Positions 24,959 to 33,978 of a stretch of DNA of 64,000 nt are shown here, in pieces. The position numbers and the translations under genes were made by a program. Each line of letters opens with the position of its first letter. Position 1 is the first letter of the stretch. Origin of the DNA: Pseudomonadota bacterium (lineage in GTDB: Bacteria; Pseudomonadota; Gammaproteobacteria; Steroidobacterales; Steroidobacteraceae); assembly GCA_025356075.1 (NCBI GenBank), contig JANXUT010000014.1:1-64000 (forward strand), read 5' to 3'. The notes beneath the pieces are model-generated. The model had not been told where the DNA came from and made no database searches. It worked only from the letters and a program-made list of their open reading frames with translations.

Positions 24959-26830
24959 CTACGCCGTCAACTTGATTGTCCGTGCAATTCTGCGCCACCG
25001 CTCGCTCGCTCGCAGCTCTTTGCACGCGACGAAGCGAAGGTAGATCATCATCGCGAAATCACGCTGGTCGATCGCCTTTTCCACCCAATCGGCGCCCGGT
25101 TCGACCTCGCCGCCGAGGAGGAAGTAGATTGCCCGAACTCGAGCATCGCCGTACGCCCGGCCGTCGCCGAGCTTGCCAAGCAGCGACTGCGATTCGACCT
25201 CCTCGCCATTGCGCCTGAGGAGCGCGGCGAGCACCGCGATCGCGTCCGGATACCAGGGCGCCGTCGCATGGGCGCGCCGCGCAATGGCGAGCGCCCGCGA
25301 CAGGTCGCCCTGATCGGCGTAGATCATCGACATTGAAACGAGTGCCACGACCTGGTGCTCGTCGAGCTCCAGGACCTTGTGCAATTGCTCGAGGGCCTCG
25401 GATGGGCGGCCCGCCGCCTGCAGGTAGGCGTGCAGGTTCATCCGTGACCAGACCTCGAGCGGGTCTTCCTGCACGGCGCGTCGGGCGAGTTCGACCGCGG
25501 CCAGCGCGTTGCCACGCAGGAACTGAAACCCCGCGTACATCGGCCGGTTGAGTGCGAAATTCGCCTGCTTCGCGAGCGGCGCGTCGAAGTACCGCTCCGC
25601 CGCCTCCCAGTCGAAGTCGTACATCGCTGCCAAGTATCCAAGCAACGCGTGCGCATCCGCGAGCCCAGGGTCGATCGCAAGCGCCCGCCGGGCTTCCGCA
25701 CGCGCCGCTGGTACCGCCTCGTGCGCCGGGCACCGACCGAAGGTCGCCTGCATCAACCAGTAGTAGCCCAGGCCCACGTGCGCGAGAGCGAAGTTCGGGT
25801 CAAGCTCGCTCGCCTGCTCGTAACATCGCCGGGCGAGCTCGAGTGCTTCCGGCGTCACCTTGGCCTGCACGTGCCGCGCCTTCAGAAAGACCTCGTAGGC
25901 TGCGAATTTCGGCAGGTAACGCGGCTGCGCCGCGTTCCCCGATAGCTTAACCCGCAGCGTGCCGACGATCGCCGCGGATATCTCGTCCTGCACCGCGAAT
26001 ATGTCGCTGATTTCGCGGTCGTAGCGCTCCGACCAGAGATGGGTCCCATCGGCCGCGTGGATAAGCTGCCCCGTGATTCGCAGTCGATTGCCCGCGCGCC
26101 GCACGCTGCCCTCCAGCACGTGCGTGACACCAAGTGCGGTCGCGATGCCGCGAATGTCCTGCTCCTTGCCGCGGAACGCGAACGCCGAGGTTCGCGCAAT
26201 CACCTTGAGGCCCGGCGTCTGCGCCAGCAGGTTGATGATTTCCTCCGCGAGCCCATCGGAGAAGTATTCCTGGTCAGGCTCTGCGCTCATGTTCGCGAAG
26301 GGCAGTACCGCGATCGAGTTCGCCGCGAGCGCGCCGCCCGCCGTCGCCATCGGATCCGTGGCCGGTACGCCGCCGGAGCGGCCGGGACCCGAGGCGCAGC
26401 CGACGACGTGCTGCACGGCATCGACCAAGCGCGGCAACGCCGCCGTCGCACCCGAGGCACTCGCGTCGAGCCAGTGCGAAGCGTTCAGAAAGTATTCGAG
26501 TGCGGGCGGCATCGACGCGCGGTCGATCCGGAACGACACGATGGGGTGACGCTTCGACGTCGCGCGCTCTATCTCCCTCAGCACGTGCGGCGATGTGGCG
26601 GCGTGCTGAGACAAGACCAGCAGGCACACCGTCGCGCCATCGATCGCGCGTACGATCGCCTCGGCGTAGAACTCGCCGGGCACGACGTCCCGAGCCGCGA
26701 TCCAGCAGGTGAGCCCGGCTCGCTCGAGGGCCTCCACGACCGCATCGCCTGCGGCCGCATCCTGCGACGCGTAGCTGACGAAGACCGTGCGGGAAAGTGG
26801 CCCCGCCTGCCCGATGCCGCCGCCTGTCAT
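24959..26830 (-). CDS. TIR - TolB-like - TPR protein
   Basis: From ATG 26830 (MTGGGIGQAGPLSRTVFVSY) the 623-residue protein has three parts. Residues 12-150 are a bacterial TIR_2 domain (TVFVSYASQDAAAGDAVVEA, WIAARDVVPGEFYAEAI) with a Glu in SPHVLREIE at the position of the NADase glutamate. Residues 180-310 are a TolB/FlgO-like domain (IAVLPFANMSAEPDQEYFSD, VLEGSVRRAGNRLRITGQLI). The rest holds TPR repeats. The same TolB-TPR tail occurs in the regulator at 1-2384, with a winged helix instead of TIR. TIR domains can hydrolyse NAD or act as adaptors; which applies here is unknown. The in-frame extension upstream of 26830 looks non-coding. Confidence 0.8.
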   Translation of the reverse strand: MTGGGIGQAGPLSRTVFVSYASQDAAAGDAVVEALERAGLTCWIAARDVVPGEFYAEAIVRAIDGATVCLLVLSQHAATSPHVLREIERATSKRHPIVSFRIDRASMPPALEYFLNASHWLDASASGATAALPRLVDAVQHVVGCASGPGRSGGVPATDPMATAGGALAANSIAVLPFANMSAEPDQEYFSDGLAEEIINLLAQTPGLKVIARTSAFAFRGKEQDIRGIATALGVTHVLEGSVRRAGNRLRITGQLIHAADGTHLWSERYDREISDIFAVQDEISAAIVGTLRVKLSGNAAQPRYLPKFAAYEVFLKARHVQAKVTPEALELARRCYEQASELDPNFALAHVGLGYYWLMQATFGRCPAHEAVPAARAEARRALAIDPGLADAHALLGYLAAMYDFDWEAAERYFDAPLAKQANFALNRPMYAGFQFLRGNALAAVELARRAVQEDPLEVWSRMNLHAYLQAAGRPSEALEQLHKVLELDEHQVVALVSMSMIYADQGDLSRALAIARRAHATAPWYPDAIAVLAALLRRNGEEVESQSLLGKLGDGRAYGDARVRAIYFLLGGEVEPGADWVEKAIDQRDFAMMIYLRFVACKELRASERWRRIARTIKLTA

Positions 26831-27065
26831 GCCTGATGCAACTTGTTTTGCCTGAGGCGATGGTCGCGGAAGGCTCCCGGATTCGCAACCACGTGGGACT
26901 CCGCCGCTCCCGAGTGGCTGCCACGCTATTACGGGCAGCTCGCCGGGCGGCCGAACGGCGGGGGTCGGCCGGCTCCGGGCAGGCTTGCCGACGGCGTGTA
27001 CTGCCTCGAGCGATGGTCGTACGATCGGCCTGTTCGCCGAGCTTGCGTGCCGGAGCGCCACTGCC

Positions 27066-27611
27066 ATGAAGACTCTTCTCGCGGTCGCCGTCCTCACCGT
27101 TGCCGCGCCCGTTTTCGCCGAGGCGCCGCCAGCCGGTCTCGTCACGCAGGTCCTCGAGCCCACTGGCGGCAAGATCCTCCGTCCGGCGGACTGGTTCTAC
27201 GCGGAGGGGCACCGCGGGCCGGCCTTCATGTGGACGTTGTCGCGCGAGGACACCAACGGCCAGAAGCCCTATACGACCGGCGTTCGCATCCAGACCTTCA
27301 TGGGCGTCGAGAAGGGCACGGGAAAGACGCCCAAGCAGTTCATCGCCGACTTCATCGCCCAACGCTCGAAGGAGGCGACGAAAGTGGTGAAAACCTGCGC
27401 GGAGCAGGACCAGGGGCTCTTCGTCCGAAAGTGCCTCGAGACGGAAGAGGGAGCATTTCACGTTCTCTATTCAGTATTCTGGGGCCGCGATCGCCTTGAC
27501 GTCGCGGTCGTCTCGATCGCCGGCACGACGAGAGAGCTCTGGGAGACCTACGCCGCCACATTCGACAGGATGGGCGCCTTCGAGATAATCGATATGACGC
27601 GCTTCGAGTAA
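27066..27611 (+). CDS. Exported hypothetical protein
   Basis: ATG 27066 (MKTLLAVAVLTVAAPVFAEA) gives a clear signal peptide and a 181-residue protein; the longer frame from 26985 is not needed. The mature chain (ILRPADWFYAEGHRGPAFMW, then KTPKQFIADFIAQRSKEA, CAEQDQGLFVRKCLETEE and YAATFDRMGAFEIIDMTRFE) has no domain I can name. A possible Cys pair may form a disulfide. It is divergent from the TIR protein gene and upstream of another small exported protein. Confidence 0.7.
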   Translation: MKTLLAVAVLTVAAPVFAEAPPAGLVTQVLEPTGGKILRPADWFYAEGHRGPAFMWTLSREDTNGQKPYTTGVRIQTFMGVEKGTGKTPKQFIADFIAQRSKEATKVVKTCAEQDQGLFVRKCLETEEGAFHVLYSVFWGRDRLDVAVVSIAGTTRELWETYAATFDRMGAFEIIDMTRFE

Positions 27612-27829
27612 TGATCGACGTCCCACGATCGGGATCTGGCGTCACCGCCGTTCGCGTCGAACCGCCGGCCGCCCACCTTGGCGAGCCGCCGTGCGTCACC
27701 TGAATGAAGCATCCGATGAATTTGCTGCAGCAGAAGCCAGTGCTCGCTGCAGTTAGGTCGAAGTGAGCGGCACCGGCATGTACCGCTAGGTCGAAGCGGG
27801 CAGTGGACGAATCTGCCTGGAGTACCGCG

Positions 27830-28249
27830 ATGAAGACACTGATACTCGCCGCGCTTTGCACCCTGTCGTTCGCATGCTCGGCGGCGGCAGCACCGACCCC
27901 GGCCGAGCGGACCGAGGCCTTCCTCGCGGCGGTCGCGGGAAGTGATCCCGACAAGGCGTTCGATGAACTCTTCGTCGAAAGCGGCATCGCCGAGCGCAAG
28001 CCCGAGGCAGTGGCGACGCTCAAGAGCCAGGCGCGAGCCGCAATCGAGCTCTACGGCAAGCCCATCGGCTTCGAGAAGATCCGCGAAGAGGACTTCACGC
28101 CCTCGCTCAAGCGCCTCGTCTACCTGCAGAAGTTCGCGAAGTACCCGGTCGTGTGGGAGCTTTACTTCTACAAGGCGGCGAGCACATGGACGCTGAACCA
28201 GATCGTGTTCAACGACCAGGTTGGCGGGCTCGTCGGCGCGAAGCGATGA
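27830..28249 (+). CDS. Exported hypothetical protein
   Basis: ATG 27830 gives a signal peptide (MKTLILAALCTLSFACSAAA) on a 139-residue protein with mature sequence starting APTPAERTEAFLAAVAGSDP. The layout (helical FDELFVESGIAERKPEAVAT, then IELYGKPIGFEKIREEDFTP, VWELYFYKAASTWTLNQIVF) looks like a small NTF2-like or cystatin-like domain used by proteins that bind hydrophobic ligands, but the family was not recognised. A lipid-acceptor Cys at position 16 is possible (SFAC). Confidence 0.65.
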   Translation: MKTLILAALCTLSFACSAAAAPTPAERTEAFLAAVAGSDPDKAFDELFVESGIAERKPEAVATLKSQARAAIELYGKPIGFEKIREEDFTPSLKRLVYLQKFAKYPVVWELYFYKAASTWTLNQIVFNDQVGGLVGAKR

Positions 28250-28267
28250 CCCGCGTTCGAGGGCGGG

Positions 28268-29035
28268 CTAGCTCGCGAGGGTCGGTACCTGCAGCAGCGC
28301 CTTCATCTGGACGGTCGCCGGATCGAAGATAGCGACGAGCGGCTCGCCCCGGCCGGTCATGATCATCGTGATCGGCGCGTCGGGCGAATAGCCGAGTTCC
28401 CGCATGTGCGCCTTGATGTACGCGATCTGGCGGCCGGATACGTTGGTGAGCTTGTCGGCGGCCTTAAGCTGCTTGCGCAACTCAGGTAGTCCATCGCGCC
28501 AGGGCTTGAAGAGGCGCGGCATGTCGACCACGTCCGCGGCGCCCGTGGCGGCCGCATCGAAGATCGCCTTGGCCTCCTTGGGGTCAGCCGGGTACGGGGC
28601 CCAGACCCAACGGGGGCGGCTGTACCAGTGGGGCACGAACTGCGGGTTCTGCTTGGCAGCGAGGGCAATCTCGGCGGCGTCGATCTCAAATGCGCGGACG
28701 ACCTCGAGCCGGTCGAGGGAGAACGTATAGAAGAGTGGCCGGCCGCTCCACAGCGTCGCCGAACCGTAGGCGAGCGCGGCGAGCTGCGCGGCCGCAATGA
28801 TCGCGATGTCGCGCGCAAGTTCGCGACGCGGTTTCTTGGGGTTCGCGATCACGAGGGTGAGCAGCGGACCGAGCGCGAGGTCGACGGTTGCAAGTAGCGC
28901 CGACACGGAAACGACTGCCGTCAGGTACCAGCCGGGCCACTGGTACCAGCCGAGGTAGAGGCCGCCGAGCACGAGCGTGAGCACGCAGGCGCTGCCGAGC
29001 AGGTGGAAACCAAATGCCTTCAGGCGGAATCTCAT
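28268..29035 (-). CDS. TfpX/TfpZ-like type IV pilin accessory protein
   Basis: ATG 29035 starts MRFRLKAFGFHLLGSACVLT, typical of TfpX/TfpZ family accessory proteins. Four hydrophobic segments follow (LTLVLGGLYLGWYQWPGWYL, VVSVSALLATVDLALGPLLT and AIIAAAQLAALAYGSATLW), then a periplasmic domain with YTFSLDRLEVVRAFEID and VWAPYPADPKEAKAI. Such proteins assist pilin assembly or glycosylation in Acinetobacter, Pseudomonas and Xanthomonads. No pilin gene lies next to it, so it is an orphan here. The in-frame extension up to 29428 is not supported. Confidence 0.75.
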   Translation of the reverse strand: MRFRLKAFGFHLLGSACVLTLVLGGLYLGWYQWPGWYLTAVVSVSALLATVDLALGPLLTLVIANPKKPRRELARDIAIIAAAQLAALAYGSATLWSGRPLFYTFSLDRLEVVRAFEIDAAEIALAAKQNPQFVPHWYSRPRWVWAPYPADPKEAKAIFDAAATGAADVVDMPRLFKPWRDGLPELRKQLKAADKLTNVSGRQIAYIKAHMRELGYSPDAPITMIMTGRGEPLVAIFDPATVQMKALLQVPTLAS

Positions 29036-29198
29036 GTCATCTCCGGCGACGCGGCATTCCCTCAGCCGCAGCGCCAACAATTTACTCAATCGAGCCCTTG
29101 GCGCAAATCGAGCCGGTCTCATCCTTTTCGGATCGAGGGTCAATGTCGGCCGCCGCACGCGGAGCGCGACGATCGGGCAGCGCCCGCCGCGGCGGCGG

Positions 29199-29552
29199 CT
29201 AGCGAGTGCGGCGCGGGCTCCCCTTGGGTGCGGTGGGCACGCGCGCGAGGTACGCATCCGGCCGGTCGGGGGTCTGCTCCCAGAAGCGCTGGTAGTCACC
29301 GATCCACTCGGCGACCGCGCGCAGCGGGGTGGCCTCCAGCCGGCACGGCCGCCATTGTGCTTCGCGGCCGCGCGTGATGAGGCCGGCGCGCTCAAGCACC
29401 CGCAGGTGCTTGCTAACGGCCGGCGCACTCATTTCGAACGGCAAGGCGAGCGACTTCACCGACGTCGCGCCCGACTGCAAGCTCGCCAGGATTGCGCGCC
29501 GGGTCGGATCCGCGAGGGCGGAGAGCGTGCGGCTCAGGGGGTCCGCGGCCAT
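29199..29552 (-). CDS. ArsR-type HTH regulator
   Basis: The 117-residue protein has the ArsR/SmtB winged helix (SRTLSALADPTRRAILASLQ, APAVSKHLRVLERAGLITRG) without the metal-binding Cys cluster of ArsR. This subgroup normally precedes an AHSA1/SRPBCC gene, which is absent here. A perfect 14-bp palindrome lies 11 bases upstream of the ATG. It is divergent from the AbgB-like hydrolase, which it may regulate. Confidence 0.9.
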   Translation of the reverse strand: MAADPLSRTLSALADPTRRAILASLQSGATSVKSLALPFEMSAPAVSKHLRVLERAGLITRGREAQWRPCRLEATPLRAVAEWIGDYQRFWEQTPDRPDAYLARVPTAPKGSPRRTR

Positions 29553-29563
29553 AAAATACCAAA

Positions 29564-29577
29564 TGGTTAATTAACCA
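29564..29577. promoter_or_regulatory. ArsR-type palindromic operator
   Basis: TGGTTAATTAACCA is a perfect 14-bp palindrome centred 18 bases upstream of the ArsR start codon, in the 210-base divergent region shared with the hydrolase at 29765. AT-rich flanks (ATAAAATACC) may include the regulator's -10 box, so binding would block transcription. Confidence 0.65.
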
Positions 29578-29764
29578 ATCGGTAACTTAGTGGAACGGCC
29601 GGGTCAGGTCAACGGCGCGGGCGTTGGTTGCGGCGCACGCCCGCCCGGTCAACCGGGCGCGCCTCGCGCCGCGGCGCTGCCCGCCGGTATCATGCCGCCG
29701 GCCGTTCAAGCGGCAAGTCGACTCGCCGCCACCTCGCGCGGCGAGCGAACAAGAGGGGGACGAC

Positions 29765-31351
29765 GTGACCGCGGCAAAACAACTGGCGCACCGATGGGTC
29801 GATGACAACCGCGGTGCATTGTCCGAATGGCACCGGATCATCTGGGACTTCGCCGAGCCCGCGTGGCGCGAATACCGTTCCGCCGCCTGGTTCGTCGACC
29901 GCTTGCGCCGGGAAGGGTTCGAAGTGGAAGCCGGGAGCGCCGGCATGCCGACCGCCTTCGCCGCGCGCTGGTCGAACGGCGCGGGCCCCACCGTTGCGGG
30001 CTACGCCGAATACGACGCCGTGCCCGGCAACTGCCAGGCGGCGACGACACGGCGCGAGCCGCGCCCGGGCCTGAGCGAATTCGCGGCCGGCCACACCGAC
30101 CCCCACTCGGCGCTCGGCATCGGCGCGCTCGCCGGGCTCCTGGCCACCAAGCACGCGATGACTACGGCCGGAATCGGCGGAACACTGAAGTTCTTCGGGG
30201 AACCGGCCGAGAAGGTGCAGGGCTCGAAGCTCGTGCACGGGCTGCGTGGCTACTACGACGGGCTCGATGCGATCATCAGCTATCACCCGTTCTACATGCT
30301 GCCGCTCTGCAACACGACGCGCTGGGACACGCATTGCGGCGCCTACGCGAGCCGCATCTACTCATTCATCTGCGAGGACCCAGAGACCTGGCCCGCCGCC
30401 GCGAGCGACAGCCCCATCGCCGCGGCGCACTCCGCCGCCCGCGCGCCCGGCGCGAACGTTGCGCTCTTCATGATGTACTCGCTCACCAAGGCAACCACCG
30501 AGTCGATGCTCGCTCACTCGGGTGGCTGGTCGCTGAATGAGGCGATCCTGACCGCGGGACAGGCGACGGCCGACAATCTCCCCGCGCACATCGCCCAGAT
30601 CAACTACGCGTGGCGCACCCCCGAGATCCGCATGGCCGATGCGATCCTCGAGGTGCTCGACCGCAACGCCGAACTCGCCGCCGCGGCGGGCCACTGTCGC
30701 CTGGTGAAGCGCTGGGTGTCGCGGACCCGGCCGGGCGTGCCGAACAAGGCGCTCGCCGAGCTCACCTACCGGAACCTCGCAGTCGTCGGCGCGCCGCGCT
30801 ACGGGGCGGAGGCCATCGCGATCGCGCGCGAGCTGCAGCGGAACCTCGGACTCGCGCCGATGGAGCAGCCCTTCCTCGCCGCCTGCGAATCCCTGATCGA
30901 ACCCGCTGCGGCGGAAGCGAAGCTCCGCGAGCAGATGCCGGGCTGGCAGACCCACTGGACGAGCGACGACTACGTCGAGATGAGCTGGTACGCGCCGACC
31001 GTGCGGCTCTACATCGCCCGGCCCATGCTGGCCGTGCCGCCGGGCTACGGTGGCTACCCGGCGTGGGTCGCCAATGCGCTCGGCGGCATCGCCGCCTGCA
31101 TCGATCCGACCGTCGAGGTCGCCGGCAAGACCATCGCGGGCACGATGCTCGACTTGCTCTCGCGCCCCGATACACTAGCCGCCGCGCGCGCCGAGTTCGA
31201 GGAGCGCGCGCGGGGCGCACGCTTCATTGCGCCGCTGCTGCCGGAGGATTTCATGCCGCCGATCGACTACCGGTGGCCGGAGTACGCGACGACGGCGCGA
31301 GGCTACGAGTGGTGGATCCCGGCGTCCAGCGAACTCGCACCGCCGCGCTGA
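29765..31351 (+). CDS. M20 family amidohydrolase, AbgB (p-aminobenzoyl-glutamate hydrolase) type
   Basis: GTG 29765 is preceded by AGAGGGGGA and starts VTAAKQLAHRWVDDNRGALS, so the earlier in-frame ATG is not used. The 528-residue protein matches large AbgB-like M20 enzymes: TVAGYAEYDAVPGNCQAATT, GTLKFFGEPAEKVQGSKLVH and the dimerisation domain with AHIAQINYAWRTP. The usual CGHN motif is replaced by GHTDPHS, so one ligand loop is altered but the His is kept. It is probably cytoplasmic and removes an amide-linked amino acid. It begins a run of hydrolase-type genes. Confidence 0.85.
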   Translation: MTAAKQLAHRWVDDNRGALSEWHRIIWDFAEPAWREYRSAAWFVDRLRREGFEVEAGSAGMPTAFAARWSNGAGPTVAGYAEYDAVPGNCQAATTRREPRPGLSEFAAGHTDPHSALGIGALAGLLATKHAMTTAGIGGTLKFFGEPAEKVQGSKLVHGLRGYYDGLDAIISYHPFYMLPLCNTTRWDTHCGAYASRIYSFICEDPETWPAAASDSPIAAAHSAARAPGANVALFMMYSLTKATTESMLAHSGGWSLNEAILTAGQATADNLPAHIAQINYAWRTPEIRMADAILEVLDRNAELAAAAGHCRLVKRWVSRTRPGVPNKALAELTYRNLAVVGAPRYGAEAIAIARELQRNLGLAPMEQPFLAACESLIEPAAAEAKLREQMPGWQTHWTSDDYVEMSWYAPTVRLYIARPMLAVPPGYGGYPAWVANALGGIAACIDPTVEVAGKTIAGTMLDLLSRPDTLAAARAEFEERARGARFIAPLLPEDFMPPIDYRWPEYATTARGYEWWIPASSELAPPR

Positions 31352-31432
31352 CCGGCCGGCGCCTGCGCGGGATCCGAGACCCTGCTTGCCGATGACTGTC
31401 GTTTCCCTGATCCTATTTTAGGAGCACCGTCG

Positions 31433-32716
31433 ATGCGCCACGCGTTCCTGACCTTACTAGTCCTCGTCGTCCTCTCAACCGCGACCGCGCATGCCGACAC
31501 CGTCGTCGTGACGGCCGATCGAATGGTCGACGTGCTTGCGGGGCGCGCGGTCGCAAAGCCGCAGATCACGATCACCGACGGGCGGATCGTCGCTGTCGGG
31601 ACGCAGGGGGCCCCCATTCCGGCGGGCGCGCGCCACCTCGACCTGCCCGGCATCACGCTCCTGCCCGGGCTCATCGACATGCACGTCCACCTGACTGGCG
31701 ATCCGCACTACAGCGGCTACCGCGGCCTTGAGTTCACCGACGGGTTCTGGACGGTCGTCGGCGTCGCGAACGCGAAGCGTACGCTCGAGGCGGGCTTCAC
31801 GACGGTGCGCAACGTGGGCTCGGCGGACTATGCGGACGTGGCGCTCAAGCAGGGCATCGAACAGGGGTTCGTGCCGGGTCCGCGCATCGTGCCGGCAACC
31901 TACGCGATCGGCGCGACCGGTGGGCACTGCGATGCGACCGAATTTCCGCCGTCGATCTCGGTGCCCTCGCCCGCGGTCGCAAACGGCCCCGAGGAGATCC
32001 GTGCCACGGTCCGCAAGCTGCGCAAGTACGGCGCCGAGGTCATCAAGTTCTGTGGCACCGGCGGCGTCCTCTCGAAGACCGACACCGTCGGTGGCCAGCA
32101 GTACTCGCTCGCCGAGATGACCGCGCTGGTCGATGAGGCGCACCAGCTCGGCCTGAAGGTCGCCGTGCACGCGCACGGCACGAGCGGCATCAAGGATGCG
32201 ATCCGCGCCGGTGCCGACACGATCGAGCACGCGAGCCTCGCGGACGAGGAAGCCTTCCAGCTCGCCAAGCAGCACGGCACCTACTTCTCCATGGACATCT
32301 ACAACGACGACTACATCCTCGCGGAGGGCGCCAAGAACGGCCTTTTCCAGGAGTCGCTCGACAAGGAAAAGCAGATTGGCCGCCGCCAGCGCGAGACGTT
32401 CAAGGCCGCGACCGCGGCGGGGGTCAGGATGATTTTCGGCACCGACGGCGGCGTCTATCCGAACGGTGACAATGCCAAGCAGTTCGCGACGATGGTCGCC
32501 TGGGGCATGACACCAATCCAGGCGATCCGCGCGGCGACCGTGACGGCCGCCGAGGCGCTCGGCCGCTCGAGTGACGTCGGCGCCATCGCCGCTGGACGCT
32601 ACGGCGACCTCATCGGCGTCAGCGGCGATCCGCTCAGCGACGTCGTGCGCCTGCAGAGCGTCGAGTTCGTCATGAAGGGCGGCGCGGTCGTCAAGGCACT
32701 GCCCGCCGCCCGCTAA
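31433..32716 (+). CDS. Exported amidohydrolase (Xaa-Pro dipeptidase/imidazolonepropionase-like)
   Basis: A signal peptide (MRHAFLTLLVLVVLSTATAH) precedes a complete amidohydrolase with metal-site motifs LPGLIDMHVHLTGDP, a likely carbamylated Lys in EVIKFCGTGG, HAHGTSGIKDAIRAG, IEHASLAD and FGTDGGVYPNGDNAKQF. This set matches the periplasmic subgroup that includes Xaa-Pro and Xaa-Arg dipeptidases and the Sgx-type enzymes. AGGAG ends 8 bases before the ATG. It probably cleaves short peptides or N-acyl amino acids in the periplasm and follows the AbgB-like gene. Confidence 0.9.
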   Translation: MRHAFLTLLVLVVLSTATAHADTVVVTADRMVDVLAGRAVAKPQITITDGRIVAVGTQGAPIPAGARHLDLPGITLLPGLIDMHVHLTGDPHYSGYRGLEFTDGFWTVVGVANAKRTLEAGFTTVRNVGSADYADVALKQGIEQGFVPGPRIVPATYAIGATGGHCDATEFPPSISVPSPAVANGPEEIRATVRKLRKYGAEVIKFCGTGGVLSKTDTVGGQQYSLAEMTALVDEAHQLGLKVAVHAHGTSGIKDAIRAGADTIEHASLADEEAFQLAKQHGTYFSMDIYNDDYILAEGAKNGLFQESLDKEKQIGRRQRETFKAATAAGVRMIFGTDGGVYPNGDNAKQFATMVAWGMTPIQAIRAATVTAAEALGRSSDVGAIAAGRYGDLIGVSGDPLSDVVRLQSVEFVMKGGAVVKALPAAR

Positions 32717-32738
32717 CTGCAGGGTTCGAGCTCGACGC

Positions 32739-33488
32739 GTGCGCCAGAACATCCTGATCACGGGTGCGAGCACCGGCCTCGGTCGCGGCATGGCGCTCGA
32801 ATTCGCCGCGCGCGGCCGGAACCCCGCGCTGTGCGCGCGGCGCCTGCCGCTCCTCGAGGGGCTGCGTGCCGAGGTCAACGCGCGTCATCCGGACGTGACG
32901 GTCGCGGTACGCGCGCTCGACGTCAACGACCACGCGGCGGTGTTCCGGGTATTCCGGGAACTGCGCGATGAGCTTGGCACCCTCGACCGGATCATCGTGA
33001 ACGCCGGCATCGGCCGCGGCGCTTCGCTCGGCACTGGCTACTTCGATGCCAACTGCGCGACCGCGCAGACGAACTTCGTCGGCGCCCTCGCGCAGTGCGA
33101 GGCGGCGCTCGAAATCCTGAGGAGCGAGAACGCGGGGCATCTCGTGACGATCGCCTCCGTCGCCGCGATCCGCGGCCTGCCGCGCGCCCAGACCGTCTAC
33201 GCGGCGACGAAGGCTGGCCTCGCCGCGCTCACCGAGGGCATTCGCGCCGACGTCTGGAACTCGCCGATCCGCGTATCGGCGATCTATCCCGGCTACATCC
33301 AGTCCGACATCGGCGGATCCGGTCCAAGAAAGCGTCCGTTCATCGTCGACACCGAGACCGGCTGCCGCGCGCTTGTGCGCTCGATTGAGCGCGAGCGGCC
33401 TCGCGCCTACGTGCCGTGGTGGCCGTGGGCGCCGATTGCGCTGCTCATGCGCGTCGTGCCGCTCGGGCTCCTGGTCAAGGCGCTCTAG
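32739..33488 (+). CDS. Short-chain dehydrogenase/reductase
   Basis: GTG 32739 gives a 249-residue classical SDR: cofactor loop ILITGASTGLGRGMALEFAA, conserved IIVNAGIGRG, catalytic Ser in LVTIASVAAIRG and YAATKAGLAAL with Tyr and Lys. The basic residues after the glycine loop (ARRLPLL) favour NADP. The C-terminal WPWAPIALLMRVVPLGLL is hydrophobic, as in SDRs that associate with membranes. The substrate is not known. Confidence 0.85.
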   Translation: MRQNILITGASTGLGRGMALEFAARGRNPALCARRLPLLEGLRAEVNARHPDVTVAVRALDVNDHAAVFRVFRELRDELGTLDRIIVNAGIGRGASLGTGYFDANCATAQTNFVGALAQCEAALEILRSENAGHLVTIASVAAIRGLPRAQTVYAATKAGLAALTEGIRADVWNSPIRVSAIYPGYIQSDIGGSGPRKRPFIVDTETGCRALVRSIERERPRAYVPWWPWAPIALLMRVVPLGLLVKAL

Positions 33489-33495
33489 GTTCTCC

Positions 33496-33930
33496 GTGCT
33501 GGAGCTTGGCTGCCCGGACCTGGCCTCGGACCCCGCGAGCGTGCGGGTCGCCAAGGACGAGGTGGTGGGCGTCACGTTCGCCGATCGCGCCGGCAGCGTC
33601 GCGAGCGCGGTCGGTCCCAATCACTACGCGGCGGGCGATGCGATCATCGAGGGCTCGACCGGCGACCGGTGGTGCGTGTCGCGCGACCGGTTCGAGGCGA
33701 AGTACCGGCCGTGCGAGGGCACCGTTGCCGGGCGCGACGGCCGCTACCGGAACCTGCCGAGCACCGTCATCGCGAAGCGGATCGGCGAGCCGTTCCGGAT
33801 TGCGCGACGCCCGGGCGGCGACGTGCTCGAGGGTGCGGCGGGGGACTGGGCAGTCCAGTACGGCGCCGACGACTACGGCCTCGTCGACCAGGCGCGCTTC
33901 GCGCGCATCTACCGGCCGGTCACACGCTGA
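33496..33930 (+). CDS. PGDYG-domain protein
   Basis: GTG 33496 opens a 144-residue protein. It contains DRWCVSRDRFEAKYRPCEGT and ends in a GADDYGLVDQARFARIYRPV segment that resembles the PGDYG family signature. The family is uncharacterised. It overlaps the end of the SDR transcription unit (7-base gap), so it is probably the last gene of the 29.8-33.9-kb set. A GC-rich hairpin follows. Confidence 0.7.
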   Translation: MLELGCPDLASDPASVRVAKDEVVGVTFADRAGSVASAVGPNHYAAGDAIIEGSTGDRWCVSRDRFEAKYRPCEGTVAGRDGRYRNLPSTVIAKRIGEPFRIARRPGGDVLEGAAGDWAVQYGADDYGLVDQARFARIYRPVTR

Positions 33931-33942
33931 CACTGGCCGGTC

Positions 33943-33972
33943 GCCCGGACCGCGCAGTCGCGCGGCCCGGGC
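33943..33972. terminator. GC-rich hairpin between convergent genes
   Basis: GCCCGG-A-CCGCGC-AGTC-GCGCGG-C-CCGGGC can form a 12-bp stem with one A/C mismatch and a 4-base loop. It lies between the PGDYG gene (ends 33930) and the TonB receptor stop (33979), which converge. No U-rich tract follows on either strand, so it may work as a bidirectional hairpin aided by Rho. Confidence 0.5.
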
Positions 33973-33978
33973 GCACGA

